The notes: generated by a model not told the origin, from the sequence alone. A DNA stretch of 33,381 bases from Butyricicoccus pullicaecorum DSM 23266 (GCF_900167005.1 NZ_FUXW01000012.1:24001-57381); one strand, 5' to 3'. Counted from the first letter of the stretch, positions 1 through 8,808 are shown. Numbers and translations are program-made.

Positions 1-1
1 T

Positions 2-331
2 CGGAAACAGTTCGCTCTGCGGCCGGACCTCGTCATTGAAGATTTGAATAGCGGGGAGCAGACCATATTAGATACCAAGTGGAAACTATTGTCTCCTCAG
101 TGGCACAATTATGGAATTTCGCAAGCAGATATGTATCAGATGTACGCATACCAGAAGGAATATCAGGCGAAACAGACGGTGCTGCTTTATCCAGATTGTG
201 ATGCAATGGCAGGTCAAAAGGTGCCGCTCTGCTATTCTTCTACTAGTGGGAGCCTAGTCAGGGTGCAGACCTTGCATTTGGACGATCCAATTGCCGTAGT
301 CGAAGCTGTAAAACAGCTGTTGGATTTATGA
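2..331 (+). CDS. mcrC: McrC-like subunit of McrBC restriction system (3' fragment)
   Basis: C-terminal part of a 5-methylcytosine-specific restriction protein, cut by the left window edge. The open frame runs from the first bases, so the TTG at 44 is not a real start. The fragment begins RKQFALRPDLVIED and continues into ILDTKWK: this RPD...LDTKWK pair is the PD-(D/E)xK nuclease signature of McrC, with the catalytic D and D-x-K visible. The following ISQADMYQMYAYQ and the LYP segment are also typical of McrC C-termini. In the family, McrC partners the GTPase McrB to cleave modified DNA; mcrB would be expected just left of the window. Convergent with the hsd operon, which together looks like a small defence cluster. 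Only about 109 residues are visible, so completeness cannot be judged. Confidence 0.85.
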   Translation, partial: RKQFALRPDLVIEDLNSGEQTILDTKWKLLSPQWHNYGISQADMYQMYAYQKEYQAKQTVLLYPDCDAMAGQKVPLCYSSTSGSLVRVQTLHLDDPIAVVEAVKQLLDL

Positions 332-626
332 TACCCATATCACCCAGAGAAGGGGGAAATACCCAATAAAGATGATCTACTTTGCATGCTGCTATTGACT
401 GGGTGCGGCGGGAATACTACAGATGATTCCTATGGAAGCTAAAGAAGTGATGGACACGCAGGAAGTCATTAGCCGGTTGTGGCAGCAAACGAGTTTCCGC
501 TGAATCTGTTGTAGGAAACGGAATGAAAGCATTCCAAAGCCAAGTGAGGAAGAGCTCAATGCCATGTATATGGACAGTTTAAATTCTGTAAGCAGCACAA
601 AATCTATATTGCCGAAACAAAGAATA

Positions 627-654
627 GGGGACTGGCCGTACAGGCCAGCCCCTT
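627..654. terminator. Hairpin between mcrC and hsdS, probable bidirectional terminator
   Basis: GGGGACTGGCC and GGCCAGCCCC pair across a 5-nt loop with one bulged A. TTTGTTATT follows on + and TATTCTTTGTTT on the - strand. It lies between the convergent ends of mcrC (+) and hsdS (-), where a shared terminator is expected. The rest of 332-784 holds no convincing gene; the longest readable piece with a start is a 26-codon ATG frame at 423-503 that I do not recognise, possibly a decayed remnant. Confidence 0.6.
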
Positions 655-784
655 TGTTATTGTGGTCCCTTTGCCGCTTCTATCGTTATGCTAGACATGT
701 CCTCGGCTTTTTTTGTAAAGATCGATATAATTACCCATGAATAAAATTTCAATCATACGCGATCTGTTGCATTCCGTGGATACG

Positions 785-2161
785 CTACCTGTCGGATGCG
801 GACAAGACTTGCCGGAGCAGCTCGACCGCACTCTCCTCGCTGGGGTCATTGGTGCCGAGTTCGCCGCGGAAGGCACGGGCGAGGATGGATTTTTTGATGA
901 GGTCAATCTGTTCGAGAACTTTTTCGGCGGCTTCCTTGGCCTGCTGTTCTTTGGTGAGGAGGTTGTTGAGGATGCGGACGATTTCAGTTTGTTCATAGAC
1001 AGAAGGTGTTAGTATAGGAATCCTTGACAATGCTTGACCTGTTAGATGTTTTATAGTTGTTCCCGTAAAATATTTTGCCAATGTTCCATTGATACTCATA
1101 AAGTATAAATTGTAACAAAGGAATTCACTGATAACTTTTTCATTTGGACGAAATCTATGTAATGCTTTTTGGAAAATCAAGCGTGCATCAGGTCCTTTCC
1201 AAATTGCACACCTACCCGGTTCACCACCTTCGCATATAAATAAATCTCCATTCTTTACAGAAAGCAATTTTATTTCCTCTTCGGTTGCCTGCATCAAAGA
1301 TACATCGCCCATATCAAAAGAAAACCAACGAACATTAACATTACGCAGATAAGGAACCATATCTCCTTTATTTTTTGCTTTATCCAGCATTTTACCTAAC
1401 TTTGAAATTCCAAGCTCTGAATATGTAAGATGTTTCCAACTCTCCATCCCCACGCCATGTTCTTTTCTCCACTGGGCAGTGAGTTCACCGGTAAAGGCTT
1501 TGTGGAGAATGGCAGCTTTGCGAGTTTCAAAGCTATCCAGTGCATCCTGTGCCTTTTGCTTGGCCTCATCCAGTTTGGCGAACAGGCTTTCAATGCGGTC
1601 CACAATGCGCTGCTGTTCTAGCAGAGGAGGAACTGGGATGGGGTAAGTTCGCACATGATCCATGCTGATACGCTGCTGACCAACGGTTCCACTATATGTT
1701 GCAATACCGCCACGAATAAACTGTTCCTGAGATATAAACCAGAATGTATATTTTTGATTCATGTGTGATTGGCGCAGTATGACAAGCTCAGTTGTACCCC
1801 CGCCGATTCCATTAGGCAGATTGTTTAGGAGCATAGATTTTCGATTTTCAAAACATGGGGAAATCTTTGCAAAAGCAACATCACCATCTGCAAATTGTGT
1901 GTGTCCTTTTTTTGCTTTACACCATGGCTGAACATCAAACGAATATTCGTTTACAAACCCCGGTGCTATCTTTTCCATAGGTATAAATGCTGCATCTACG
2001 AAATCTTCTGCAAGATTTTTGGGATTTATTTGATACAACTTACCTAAATGAATCCAACACCAATTCTCCGGAATCTTGTACGGCTGCTCGCTCTCGGGCA
2101 CCAATGCCGCCTGTAAGAGCTCTTCCGGCGTCAGGTTCTCTTTTTTTCGTCCTCTCGCCAT
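785..2161 (-). CDS. hsdS: Type I restriction-modification specificity subunit HsdS
   Basis: DNA-recognition subunit of a type I R-M complex, 458 aa, a normal length. It has the classic two-target-recognition-domain layout: TRD1 (about residues 25-180), a central conserved helical spacer (LLEQQRIVDRIESLFAKLDE through AFTGELTAQWRKEH, about 180-245), TRD2 (about 245-400) and a C-terminal conserved helix (EQTEIVRILNNLL to ILARAFRGELG). The GELTAQWR wording resembles EcoKI-type (type IA) HsdS proteins. The ATG overlaps the hsdM stop by one base (TGATG), indicating translational coupling in an hsdR-hsdM-hsdS operon. The TRD stretches are more AT-rich than the flanking conserved parts, which is usual for exchangeable recognition domains. 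The target sequence cannot be read from the protein. Confidence 0.93.
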   Translation of the reverse strand: MARGRKKENLTPEELLQAALVPESEQPYKIPENWCWIHLGKLYQINPKNLAEDFVDAAFIPMEKIAPGFVNEYSFDVQPWCKAKKGHTQFADGDVAFAKISPCFENRKSMLLNNLPNGIGGGTTELVILRQSHMNQKYTFWFISQEQFIRGGIATYSGTVGQQRISMDHVRTYPIPVPPLLEQQRIVDRIESLFAKLDEAKQKAQDALDSFETRKAAILHKAFTGELTAQWRKEHGVGMESWKHLTYSELGISKLGKMLDKAKNKGDMVPYLRNVNVRWFSFDMGDVSLMQATEEEIKLLSVKNGDLFICEGGEPGRCAIWKGPDARLIFQKALHRFRPNEKVISEFLCYNLYFMSINGTLAKYFTGTTIKHLTGQALSRIPILTPSVYEQTEIVRILNNLLTKEQQAKEAAEKVLEQIDLIKKSILARAFRGELGTNDPSEESAVELLRQVLSASDR

Positions 2162-3579
2162 CAGTCCTGCACCTCCAGCGCACGCAGTTCCTTCACAACG
2201 CTCATGAGCAGGTCGACAGCCTCTTCCAGGTTAGCTGCCGCTTCCTCTGCACTTTCTGCCGGGTCTGGCAGGTCGTTGTAATCGAGGACCGAGTCGTCCC
2301 GAATCAGTCCCAGATCTAGGCTGTTGCCCTTTTCCGCGATCTGCTCCCGCGTGAACACGCTCCAGCGTTCGTTCTGTACTGCGTGACGGTCTTTGGCTTC
2401 GTAAGCCTCTTCAAAGTTTGCAAAATGCTCAGCTTTCAGTGGTGTGTTCTTGCCAAAGCTGGGCATATTGGTGCGCAGGTCATAGAACCAGACCTCTTTG
2501 GTGTTTCCCTTGTCGGTCGTGCCGCGCTCAAAAAACAGAACGTTGGTTTTGACACCCTGCGCATAGAAAATACCAGTCGGCAAGCGCAAAATGGTATGTA
2601 AATTGCACTTATCCATCAGGTCACAGCGAATCTTTTCGCCGTCACCGTCGGCAAAGAGCACGTTATCCGGCAGTACGACTGCTGCGCGTCCGGTTCCGTC
2701 GGTCACCAGACTGCGGTAGATATGCTGTAAAAAGTTGAGCTGCTTGTTGCTGGTCGGATAGGTGAAGTCGTCACGGGTCGCACGCTCACCGCCTTTTTTA
2801 GTGCCGAAAGGCGGGTTGGTTAGCACCAGATGATATCCGTTCATGCTCCTGCCAATGTTGGACAGGGTATCTCCAAGGATGATCTGACCCTCAATGTCGT
2901 GCAGCATGGCATTCATCAGCGCCAAACGGTGGGTATCATGCACCAGTTCGCAGCCGGTAAACGCCTGCTTGCGCTCAAATTCTGCTGTTTCGGCATCCAG
3001 ATCGTAAAATTCATCGGTTTGATCTTTCACGTACTGGCTGGCCGCAATCATGAAACCGAACGTACCACACGCCGGGTCATTGCAGCGCTCACCCAGCTTG
3101 GGCTTCATCAGACGGGTCATAACGTCGATCAGCACACGGGGCGTAAAATACTGCCCTGCGCCTGATTTCTTTTCGTTTGCGTTCTTTTCCAGCAAACCTT
3201 CGTAAAGATTGCCCAGACCTTCTTCCTTGGCCGAATACCAATCCAGTTCGTCGATGGTCGTGATGATCTTTTCCAGATTCTTGGGCTCGTCGATATTGGT
3301 GGCAGAACCCTGATAGATTTCGCGCACACGACCGGTGCACTCATCGCCCAAGTGGGTCAACAGCTCCTTGTAAAACTTTTTCAGCTCAATGCCGCTCTTT
3401 GCCCTGAGCTTGTCCCAGCGGTACGCCTCTGGAATCTGACGCTCTGCACCGGTCTCCTTAGCCATCTTGAGAAACAAGATATAAGTCAGCTCGGTGACGT
3501 ACTGGTGATAGGTGATGCCGTCATCTCGCAGTACATTGCACAGATTCCACAGCTTGGATACGATTTCTTGGGTTGTCAT
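2161..3579 (-). CDS. hsdM: Type I restriction-modification DNA methyltransferase subunit HsdM
   Basis: N6-adenine DNA methyltransferase, 472 aa. An N-terminal HsdM helical domain (about 1-130, starting MTTQEIVSKLWNLCNVLRDD) is followed by the catalytic domain with AdoMet motif I DPACGTFGFM and the catalytic motif IV TNPPFG, then a typical GAGQYFTPR motif upstream of motif I. With HsdS it forms the methylase that protects host DNA; with HsdR it forms the restriction complex. The start codon overlaps the hsdR stop by 4 bp (ATGA), so it is the second gene of a translationally coupled operon. No truncation or missing catalytic residue is seen. Confidence 0.95.
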   Translation of the reverse strand: MTTQEIVSKLWNLCNVLRDDGITYHQYVTELTYILFLKMAKETGAERQIPEAYRWDKLRAKSGIELKKFYKELLTHLGDECTGRVREIYQGSATNIDEPKNLEKIITTIDELDWYSAKEEGLGNLYEGLLEKNANEKKSGAGQYFTPRVLIDVMTRLMKPKLGERCNDPACGTFGFMIAASQYVKDQTDEFYDLDAETAEFERKQAFTGCELVHDTHRLALMNAMLHDIEGQIILGDTLSNIGRSMNGYHLVLTNPPFGTKKGGERATRDDFTYPTSNKQLNFLQHIYRSLVTDGTGRAAVVLPDNVLFADGDGEKIRCDLMDKCNLHTILRLPTGIFYAQGVKTNVLFFERGTTDKGNTKEVWFYDLRTNMPSFGKNTPLKAEHFANFEEAYEAKDRHAVQNERWSVFTREQIAEKGNSLDLGLIRDDSVLDYNDLPDPAESAEEAAANLEEAVDLLMSVVKELRALEVQD

Positions 3580-6500
3580 GCGATGGTTCCTCCATCATCG
3601 TACAGGTATCCGTTCAGCTCCTGCACGATGCTTTCTAATTGATTTTCAAATATTTTATTGATTTTTGCAAAACCGCCTCTATTGCGAAAACGGCCGTCTT
3701 CGTCAAATACCTGAACGCTGAAGACCGATTCTTCTAACAGATATTTCTCCATACGTCCGATCCAGGTCAGCTCCTGTTTGGAGAAGTCGTGCGCCTTCTT
3801 GAGCTTGTCCACAGCTCTGTGAATGCGCTCCTCATGACCGACCAGCACTGAGCCGATGGCATAGCGGCGGATGAGACTGATGAGGTCTGCCGCGATTTCC
3901 TCGCTGGTCAGTTCAGAAATTGCCGTGTTGAGCTGCTGCACGGTGAATCCTTCTCGATCGAGCGCCAGTCGCAGCGATTTCAGGCTCTCGCGCGTGAGAT
4001 CGCTCGGTCGGGTGCAGACCAGATTGAGCGCCGTGATTTCGTCGCGGTGGTTCTGGACATACTGCGCAAATGCATCTAGATAATCTTCCGGCCGGCTGCC
4101 CTTGCCATAGCTGCGCGTATGTGAGAGCAGTCTGTCTTCCTTGTCGGAGATTACAACCGTTCGGCCGCCGCTGGGCTGCATCTGCTGCACCATTTGGAAT
4201 AAGTCCCGGCAGGAAAGCAGACGGTTCCGTGCAGCGGCAGGCGACTCGTGTTCAATTTCGGCGATAAACTGTGACGGGTCTTTTCCACCGGTCATCGCTC
4301 GGAAATGCTCCTGCGTATCCTTGCTCATACGGCGCTTTTTTCGCTGGAGCTTGGCAATGATCTGGTCAATCTGGTTTTGAATCTTTCGGTTATCGTTCAG
4401 CACTTCCAAGCCGTCCAAAAGCTCATCAAAGGTCGCCGAAGGATTGACAACGACCGGCTTCATAGTGTTCACCGGATCGAGCGCGTCATATACGCCAACC
4501 GCGTCGTAAATCTCAAAATGTGTCTTGTCGATCTGCGGGCATAAACGGGTCGCGCGTCCCAGCATCTGCTCAAACAGAATACGAGACTTTACGCGACGCA
4601 GAAATACCAGCGAGGTGATCTGCGGTACGTCAATGCCGGTGGTCAGCAGGTCAACCGTGACCACCATACTGGGGTAGCGCTCGTTTTTGAAGCGCTTAAT
4701 CATTTCCATGATTCGCTTTTTATCGCCGCCGCCAGCTTTGCCGGTGATCTTCATGATTGCATCGTTATCTACACCTTGCTCCGCATAGATTTCCTTCAAA
4801 ATCTTTACGATCAGGTCAGCATGGTCGTCATTGACGGCATAGATGAGCGTTTTACCCTGTTCTTCCGGGTTTTCTGGATCAATCTCACGGGCAATTTGGG
4901 TCAGAACGGTACGGTTAAAACTCTCGGTGATGACTTTGCGGTTAAACTGGTCGATGTCAAAATCCAGTTCATCTTCTAGAAGCTCACTGTTGGTCACCTC
5001 GCCCGTAACCGGGTCATAAAGCGTGACCGTATCGCCAAGCTGATAATAGATTCCTTCCGTACCCAGCTCTGTTGTGTAATAATGCGGCGCATCGTGGTCT
5101 ACCAGATAGCCTTCGATGACCGCCTCACGATAAGTATACTTGAACACCGGTTCTCCGAAAATTCGGGTTGTCTGCAAGGCGGGTGTTGCGGTCAATCCGA
5201 TTTTAACCGCATCAAAGTAGTCGATGACCGCACGGTATTTGCTCTGGTAGTCGGTCTGATCTCGGTATAACAGCTCATCATCGCTCATGTCACGGTCAAG
5301 AATATATCCACGGTGTGCCTCGTCCACGATGATGACGTCGTAGTCGGTGACAGCCGGCATGGTGTCTCCATCCTGATACAAAATCCGCTTGACCATGCCC
5401 TGCACGGTGGCAATCTGAATACGCGTTTCCTTTTCGATGCTTTTATCTTCCAGACCCTTGATGTTGTAAATGTCGTCCAGCGTCATCAAGTCTTCCAGCT
5501 TGACTTCCTTGAATACGTCCATAGCTTGCTCGCCCAGCGCGGTGCGATCGACCAGAAACAGAATCCGGCGAAAGCGCTTGGTGGTCAGGAAACGATAGAT
5601 CATACCCAGCACCGTGCGGGTTTTACCGGTGCCGGTTGCCATGGCAATCAACGCAGTCTGTCTGCCGGAGATGATTGCCTGCTCGGTTGCACGAATGGCT
5701 TTGATCTGGTATTCACGCAGGTTTAATCCATCCGGATCGCGCAATAGATCGTATGACAGCGCCTGCAAATTGGCATTGCCCGCAGCAATGTCTTTTTGCA
5801 GCAGTTCCTGTATGCCCGTCGGACTCATCCAACCGCGCAGCGCTCGGGGCACATTGGAAGGACTGCGCAAGTCCAGAAACCAGATGCCGGATTTGGTTTG
5901 CAGCTGCTCCAGATACGGTCTGCCGTTGGTGGCAAAGGTAAACGGGACCTTGTATTCTCCCCAGGTGCCAATGGTGTATTTGGTATCTTCTGCACGGATA
6001 TTTCTGGGATATTCCTTGCCCTGATAATCGATGACCGATGGAATGTCCTTGTGAATGGCTTTGGCCTCAATGATTCCCACAAGCTCTAGGTCGATGAAAA
6101 GCGCATAGTCCGCAAATCCGCGTTTTCCGATCTTGGAATCGGTCGGCCATTCTGCAATGGCACGGTAATGCCCGCGTGCCGGACGAGTTCCTTTGGAATA
6201 CCGCAGGTTTTCCGTGTCCGCTTCCCATCCGACCTTTCTTAACTGCTCGTCAATTAAATAGCGTGTTTCTGCTTCTGATTTCTGTCGTTGACTTGCTGCT
6301 CGCTTTGCACGTTCTTTGCGTTCAGGAAAGGGAATAACCGAGGCAAATTGTACCTGATCTTGTGCCTGCTTGGCGAGCCTAGCATCTTTTTCATTCTCTG
6401 CATCCCGATCTTTGACGACCGCATTTTGCTTTTGCGGCATCACGAAATTATGGTGCTGGTAGTTCCAATCTCCGTATGTCTGCATAAACCATTCGCATAA

Positions 6501-6839
6501 GCTATGTGCCATTTGCAGCAGAGATTTCGCATCGGAAACAGAAGCATAATTTTCATGGGCGGCTTTGTTTCTGACTTTACGCAGCGAATGGAGAATGTCG
6601 CACAGCTCTCGGTCGATGAGGCCTTCACGAAACAGAATATCGATTTTGGACGCAGCGGTCTGATCGAAAGGAAGGGGGAGTTTGTCATAGGCAAACATTA
6701 GATTTACGATTGTTTCACCGATCATGCCCAATTTCATCAGACAAGAATTGGGATCTGAGTAACAATATCGCTCTGCCAGACAGCCGAAATCTGCGAGAAC
6801 GGGAAATTCTTCTTTCAAAAAGTCAAAATTAGAAGGCAT
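3576..6839 (-). CDS. hsdR: Type I restriction endonuclease/translocase subunit HsdR
   Basis: ATP-dependent DNA translocase and nuclease of the type I complex, 1087 aa. The N-terminus carries a DUF4145-like region with an RNKAAHENY motif, then the HSDR_N nuclease domain (ADYALF followed by IIEAKA, the D...ExK motif near residue 255). The helicase core follows: Walker A MATGTGKTRT near 400, DEAH box VDEAHRGY near 505, GLTATPA, and LLTTGIDVP in the second RecA lobe. The C-terminal part resembles the EcoEI/EcoKI R-subunit C-terminal domain. I chose the ATG at 6839 (MPSNFDFLKEEF) because GAGAGGAG lies 7 nt upstream; an in-frame ATG at 6905 lacks such a site. First gene of hsdRMS, type IA-like. Confidence 0.93.
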   Translation of the reverse strand: MPSNFDFLKEEFPVLADFGCLAERYCYSDPNSCLMKLGMIGETIVNLMFAYDKLPLPFDQTAASKIDILFREGLIDRELCDILHSLRKVRNKAAHENYASVSDAKSLLQMAHSLCEWFMQTYGDWNYQHHNFVMPQKQNAVVKDRDAENEKDARLAKQAQDQVQFASVIPFPERKERAKRAASQRQKSEAETRYLIDEQLRKVGWEADTENLRYSKGTRPARGHYRAIAEWPTDSKIGKRGFADYALFIDLELVGIIEAKAIHKDIPSVIDYQGKEYPRNIRAEDTKYTIGTWGEYKVPFTFATNGRPYLEQLQTKSGIWFLDLRSPSNVPRALRGWMSPTGIQELLQKDIAAGNANLQALSYDLLRDPDGLNLREYQIKAIRATEQAIISGRQTALIAMATGTGKTRTVLGMIYRFLTTKRFRRILFLVDRTALGEQAMDVFKEVKLEDLMTLDDIYNIKGLEDKSIEKETRIQIATVQGMVKRILYQDGDTMPAVTDYDVIIVDEAHRGYILDRDMSDDELLYRDQTDYQSKYRAVIDYFDAVKIGLTATPALQTTRIFGEPVFKYTYREAVIEGYLVDHDAPHYYTTELGTEGIYYQLGDTVTLYDPVTGEVTNSELLEDELDFDIDQFNRKVITESFNRTVLTQIAREIDPENPEEQGKTLIYAVNDDHADLIVKILKEIYAEQGVDNDAIMKITGKAGGGDKKRIMEMIKRFKNERYPSMVVTVDLLTTGIDVPQITSLVFLRRVKSRILFEQMLGRATRLCPQIDKTHFEIYDAVGVYDALDPVNTMKPVVVNPSATFDELLDGLEVLNDNRKIQNQIDQIIAKLQRKKRRMSKDTQEHFRAMTGGKDPSQFIAEIEHESPAAARNRLLSCRDLFQMVQQMQPSGGRTVVISDKEDRLLSHTRSYGKGSRPEDYLDAFAQYVQNHRDEITALNLVCTRPSDLTRESLKSLRLALDREGFTVQQLNTAISELTSEEIAADLISLIRRYAIGSVLVGHEERIHRAVDKLKKAHDFSKQELTWIGRMEKYLLEESVFSVQVFDEDGRFRNRGGFAKINKIFENQLESIVQELNGYLYDDGGTIA

Positions 6840-6985
6840 GTTGTTACTCCTCTCTTTTGTTTCGATGCAAGCGAATGATAAAGCAGTAAATCTATAATCG
6901 CGCATACTATTAAAATTGTATCATGAATGTATGGTGTTCTCAACAGAGAGCACCTAGCTTTCATAATTTGAAGTTATTTTACCAT

Positions 6986-7023
6986 GATTGTTCTAATGTG
7001 GAAGATAAGGATTGCTCTAATGT
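6986..7023. repeat. 24-bp-period direct repeat in the intergenic region upstream of hsdR
   Basis: GATTGTTCTAATGT at 6986-6999 recurs as GATTGCTCTAATGT at 7010-7023, one mismatch in 14, spaced 24 bp start to start. It lies in the gene-free stretch 6840-7647, about 150 bp upstream of the divergent hsdR start. It could be a pair of binding sites for a regulator on one face of the helix; no function can be assigned. Confidence 0.4.
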
Positions 7024-7095
7024 AATGCAAATTTTCACCTCGTTTTATATCCGGAATGTTCTCTATTTGTGCAATAATCTAGTTGATAGCATTCT

Positions 7096-7220
7096 CTATT
7101 GTATTCCCAACAAGTCCGCATATAAAAGCACGTAAAATCTCCTAAATACCTTCTTATTTCCATATTATCAGATAGAAATAAGGGGGTATTTTTTGCACGC
7201 AGATCGAATAGTTTGATAAA
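7096..7220 (+). repeat. 125-bp hairpin-containing element, copy 1 (direct repeat of 30667-30792)
   Basis: From CTATTGTATTCCCAACAA to the final GATAAA this stretch matches 30667-30792 in the same orientation at roughly 80% identity by eye. Inside it, AAATACCTTCTTATTTC (7144-7160) pairs with GAAATAAGGGGGTATTT (7175-7191), all 17 positions if G-U pairs are allowed, followed by TTTTTT. This gives a strong terminator-like hairpin. Copy 2 sits just upstream of a Rep-like gene; copy 1 has no gene attached, so it may be a solo remnant of the same element or one boundary of the catabolic island. Confidence 0.7.
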
Positions 7221-7365
7221 AAAGAGCATAATTTTAAGACCAGAGGGTGCCCTGAACAAAAAAATTTATATCACACTGTGCATCGACTGAAAAAATCAGC
7301 AGAATTTTGGATAATGCTCTCCACTTATATTATGTTCTTAACTCGTATATTTCAAAAATGACAAT

Positions 7366-7404
7366 GCCCCTTGATGCAACAATAAATCTATTGCATCAAG
7401 GGGC
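7366..7404. terminator. Perfect 14-bp hairpin with no adjacent gene
   Basis: GCCCCTTGATGCAA at 7366-7379 and TTGCATCAAGGGGC at 7391-7404 are perfect complements around an 11-nt loop. The + side continues TGTATCTTTAAATTTA and the - side CATTGTCATTTTT, so it can act as a terminator in either direction, better on the - strand. No gene ends next to it: hsdR starts 530 bp to the left and the next gene begins 240 bp to the right. Probably left over from a lost gene, or an insulator in front of the catabolic operon. Confidence 0.55.
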
Positions 7405-7586
7405 TGTATCTTTAAATTTAGATGCATTTTAAGAAGCATCCTAGCCGTGTGTGAGCATATGTAAGATCAAAATTTCACGATTAAAATTGACCTAACTTCG
7501 GGGGAGAAGGAATGAGAAAACGCAAGGGGTCAAAAAAATATAATGAATCTAAAAGAAAAGGAACGGCGCGAAATAAATAGGGACGG

Positions 7587-7592
7587 TATAAT
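7587..7592 (+). promoter_or_regulatory. Candidate -10 box for the left-hand catabolic operon
   Basis: A perfect TATAAT lies 55 bp upstream of the ATG at 7648. No good -35 hexamer is visible 16-18 bp upstream (the bases are GC-rich), which would suit an activator-dependent promoter. A second TATAAT at 7539-7544 also lacks a clear -35. Confidence 0.4.
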
Positions 7593-7647
7593 GGACACAA
7601 CAAGACAACCTTTTGGATGATCGGTTGATAGAAAGGAATGAGGCTGT

Positions 7648-8586
7648 ATGTATAAGGTGATGGGTATTACGGCAGGGCGCAAGAACAGCAACAGTGAAAT
7701 TTTGCTCAAGGAAGCGCTCATGGCCTGTGAGGAAGCTGGCGCAGAGGTGACGATGATTAACCTGCGTGACTATAATATTCTGGATTGTACGGGCTGTACG
7801 GCGTGCACCAAGGGGATGAGTCAGGGCAAGAATGTGGGCTGCGTGCTTGACAGTAAGGATGATAAAAAGAAGATCATGGAAGCCATGCTGGAACAGGACG
7901 GCGTGATTATTTCGGTACCGACCTATGATCTGATGCCGGCATCTCCGTATCTGACCTTTGCGCAGAGAAGCCTGAGTTATGAAACGTCATTTCTTGAGAC
8001 CATTGGTGCGATTGCGCATAAAGATCGCGTTGCCGGTTTAATTGCGGTTGGAGGTTCGACGCGGTCGTGGCAGTCGATGGCGCTTGAGGGCTTGCAAGCG
8101 ACGATGTTTACGACAGACTTGAAAGTCGTCGATATGCTGCTGGCTACCCGGGTACCGGGCAATGCACAGTGCCTGCTGGACGATGCACTGATGGCACGCG
8201 CGAGAAAAATGGGTGAGCACATCATGCAGGTAGTACAGACCCCGCCGGAGGAACGCACTTGGCTGGGTGAGGAGGACATGGGTTGGTGCCCAAACTGTCA
8301 CAGTAACGCACTGGTACTGGGTGAACCCCAGTGGGATGGTCTGCACTATCCGATCGAGTGTCAGGTTTGCGGTGCAGGCGGAACGCTGGAGCAGGTAGAT
8401 GGCAAGTGGAAGTTTGTCATTGCTGAGGACGGTCTGCTCAAGGATCGTACGACGGTTGCCGGACGTGCCAAGCATCTCGAGGAGATTGCAGCCACCCAGG
8501 GGGGCTATTATGGCGATCCAGAAGCTATGAAGAAGGTACAGGAGCGCAAAGCAAAGTATGTACGCAAGACGTTTCCTGCAGTTTGA
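7648..8586 (+). CDS. Iron-sulfur flavoprotein (flavodoxin-like NAD(P)H/FMN oxidoreductase) with zinc ribbon
   Basis: Cytoplasmic flavodoxin-fold oxidoreductase of the NADPH-dependent FMN reductase/Isf group, 312 aa. The N-terminus MYKVMGITAGRKNSNSE is the FMN phosphate-binding loop. It is followed by a compact cysteine cluster C47-x2-C50-x2-C53-x11-C65, the kind that holds a [4Fe-4S] cluster in iron-sulfur flavoproteins. A C-terminal zinc-ribbon-like module has C214/C217 and C238/C241. It shares this whole architecture with the protein at 28957-29928 at the other end of the island. First gene of the left-hand operon; GGAATGAGG precedes the ATG. Likely an electron carrier or reductase feeding the downstream redox enzymes; substrate unknown. 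Confidence 0.75.
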   Translation: MYKVMGITAGRKNSNSEILLKEALMACEEAGAEVTMINLRDYNILDCTGCTACTKGMSQGKNVGCVLDSKDDKKKIMEAMLEQDGVIISVPTYDLMPASPYLTFAQRSLSYETSFLETIGAIAHKDRVAGLIAVGGSTRSWQSMALEGLQATMFTTDLKVVDMLLATRVPGNAQCLLDDALMARARKMGEHIMQVVQTPPEERTWLGEEDMGWCPNCHSNALVLGEPQWDGLHYPIECQVCGAGGTLEQVDGKWKFVIAEDGLLKDRTTVAGRAKHLEEIAATQGGYYGDPEAMKKVQERKAKYVRKTFPAV

Positions 8587-8593
8587 GTATAGA

Positions 8594-8626
8594 GCGTGCA
8601 ATAAATGACGGTTGATTATTGCGCGT
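8594..8626 (+). other. Hairpin in the leader between the first and second operon genes
   Basis: GCGTGCAATAA (8594-8604) and TTATTGCGCG (8616-8625) form a stem with one G-U pair. No U-tract follows, so it is more likely an mRNA stability or processing element than a terminator. The 222-bp gap 8587-8808 is otherwise gene-free and contains a possible extended -10 (TGATATACT, 8705-8713). Confidence 0.35.
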
Positions 8627-8808
8627 GCGGATAACCGTATGAAACAAGATGTAAATATCGACAAGAAAATAGAAACGAGAAGGAAGTGTGCGCGCGGATT
8701 GGCTGATATACTGAAATATAGAGAGAATATCGGCAACCCGGACGGTATGTGACCGTGCACATCGGTTCGGAACGCACTTTTGAGAATGCTTTACATGGAG
8801 GATTGTCT

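Noticed and set aside
737-1012. 91-codon + strand frame over the end of hsdS
   Set aside because: Antisense to a well-supported HsdS coding region; low-complexity Phe/Gly-rich translation with no family resemblance.
3044-3075. Phe inside HsdM motif I (DPACGTFGF) as a possible defect
   Set aside because: The position between GT and GF varies in functional type I methylases (EcoKI has Ala), so it is not evidence of inactivation.
6986-7210. CRISPR-like array
   Set aside because: Only two imperfect 14-bp units and one hairpin element; no regular spacers and no cas genes.
8749-8808. Upstream GTG start for the NuoG/GltD-like protein
   Set aside because: The added 20 residues are not family-like, while the ATG at 8809 has GGAGG at ideal spacing and begins directly with the [2Fe-2S] domain.
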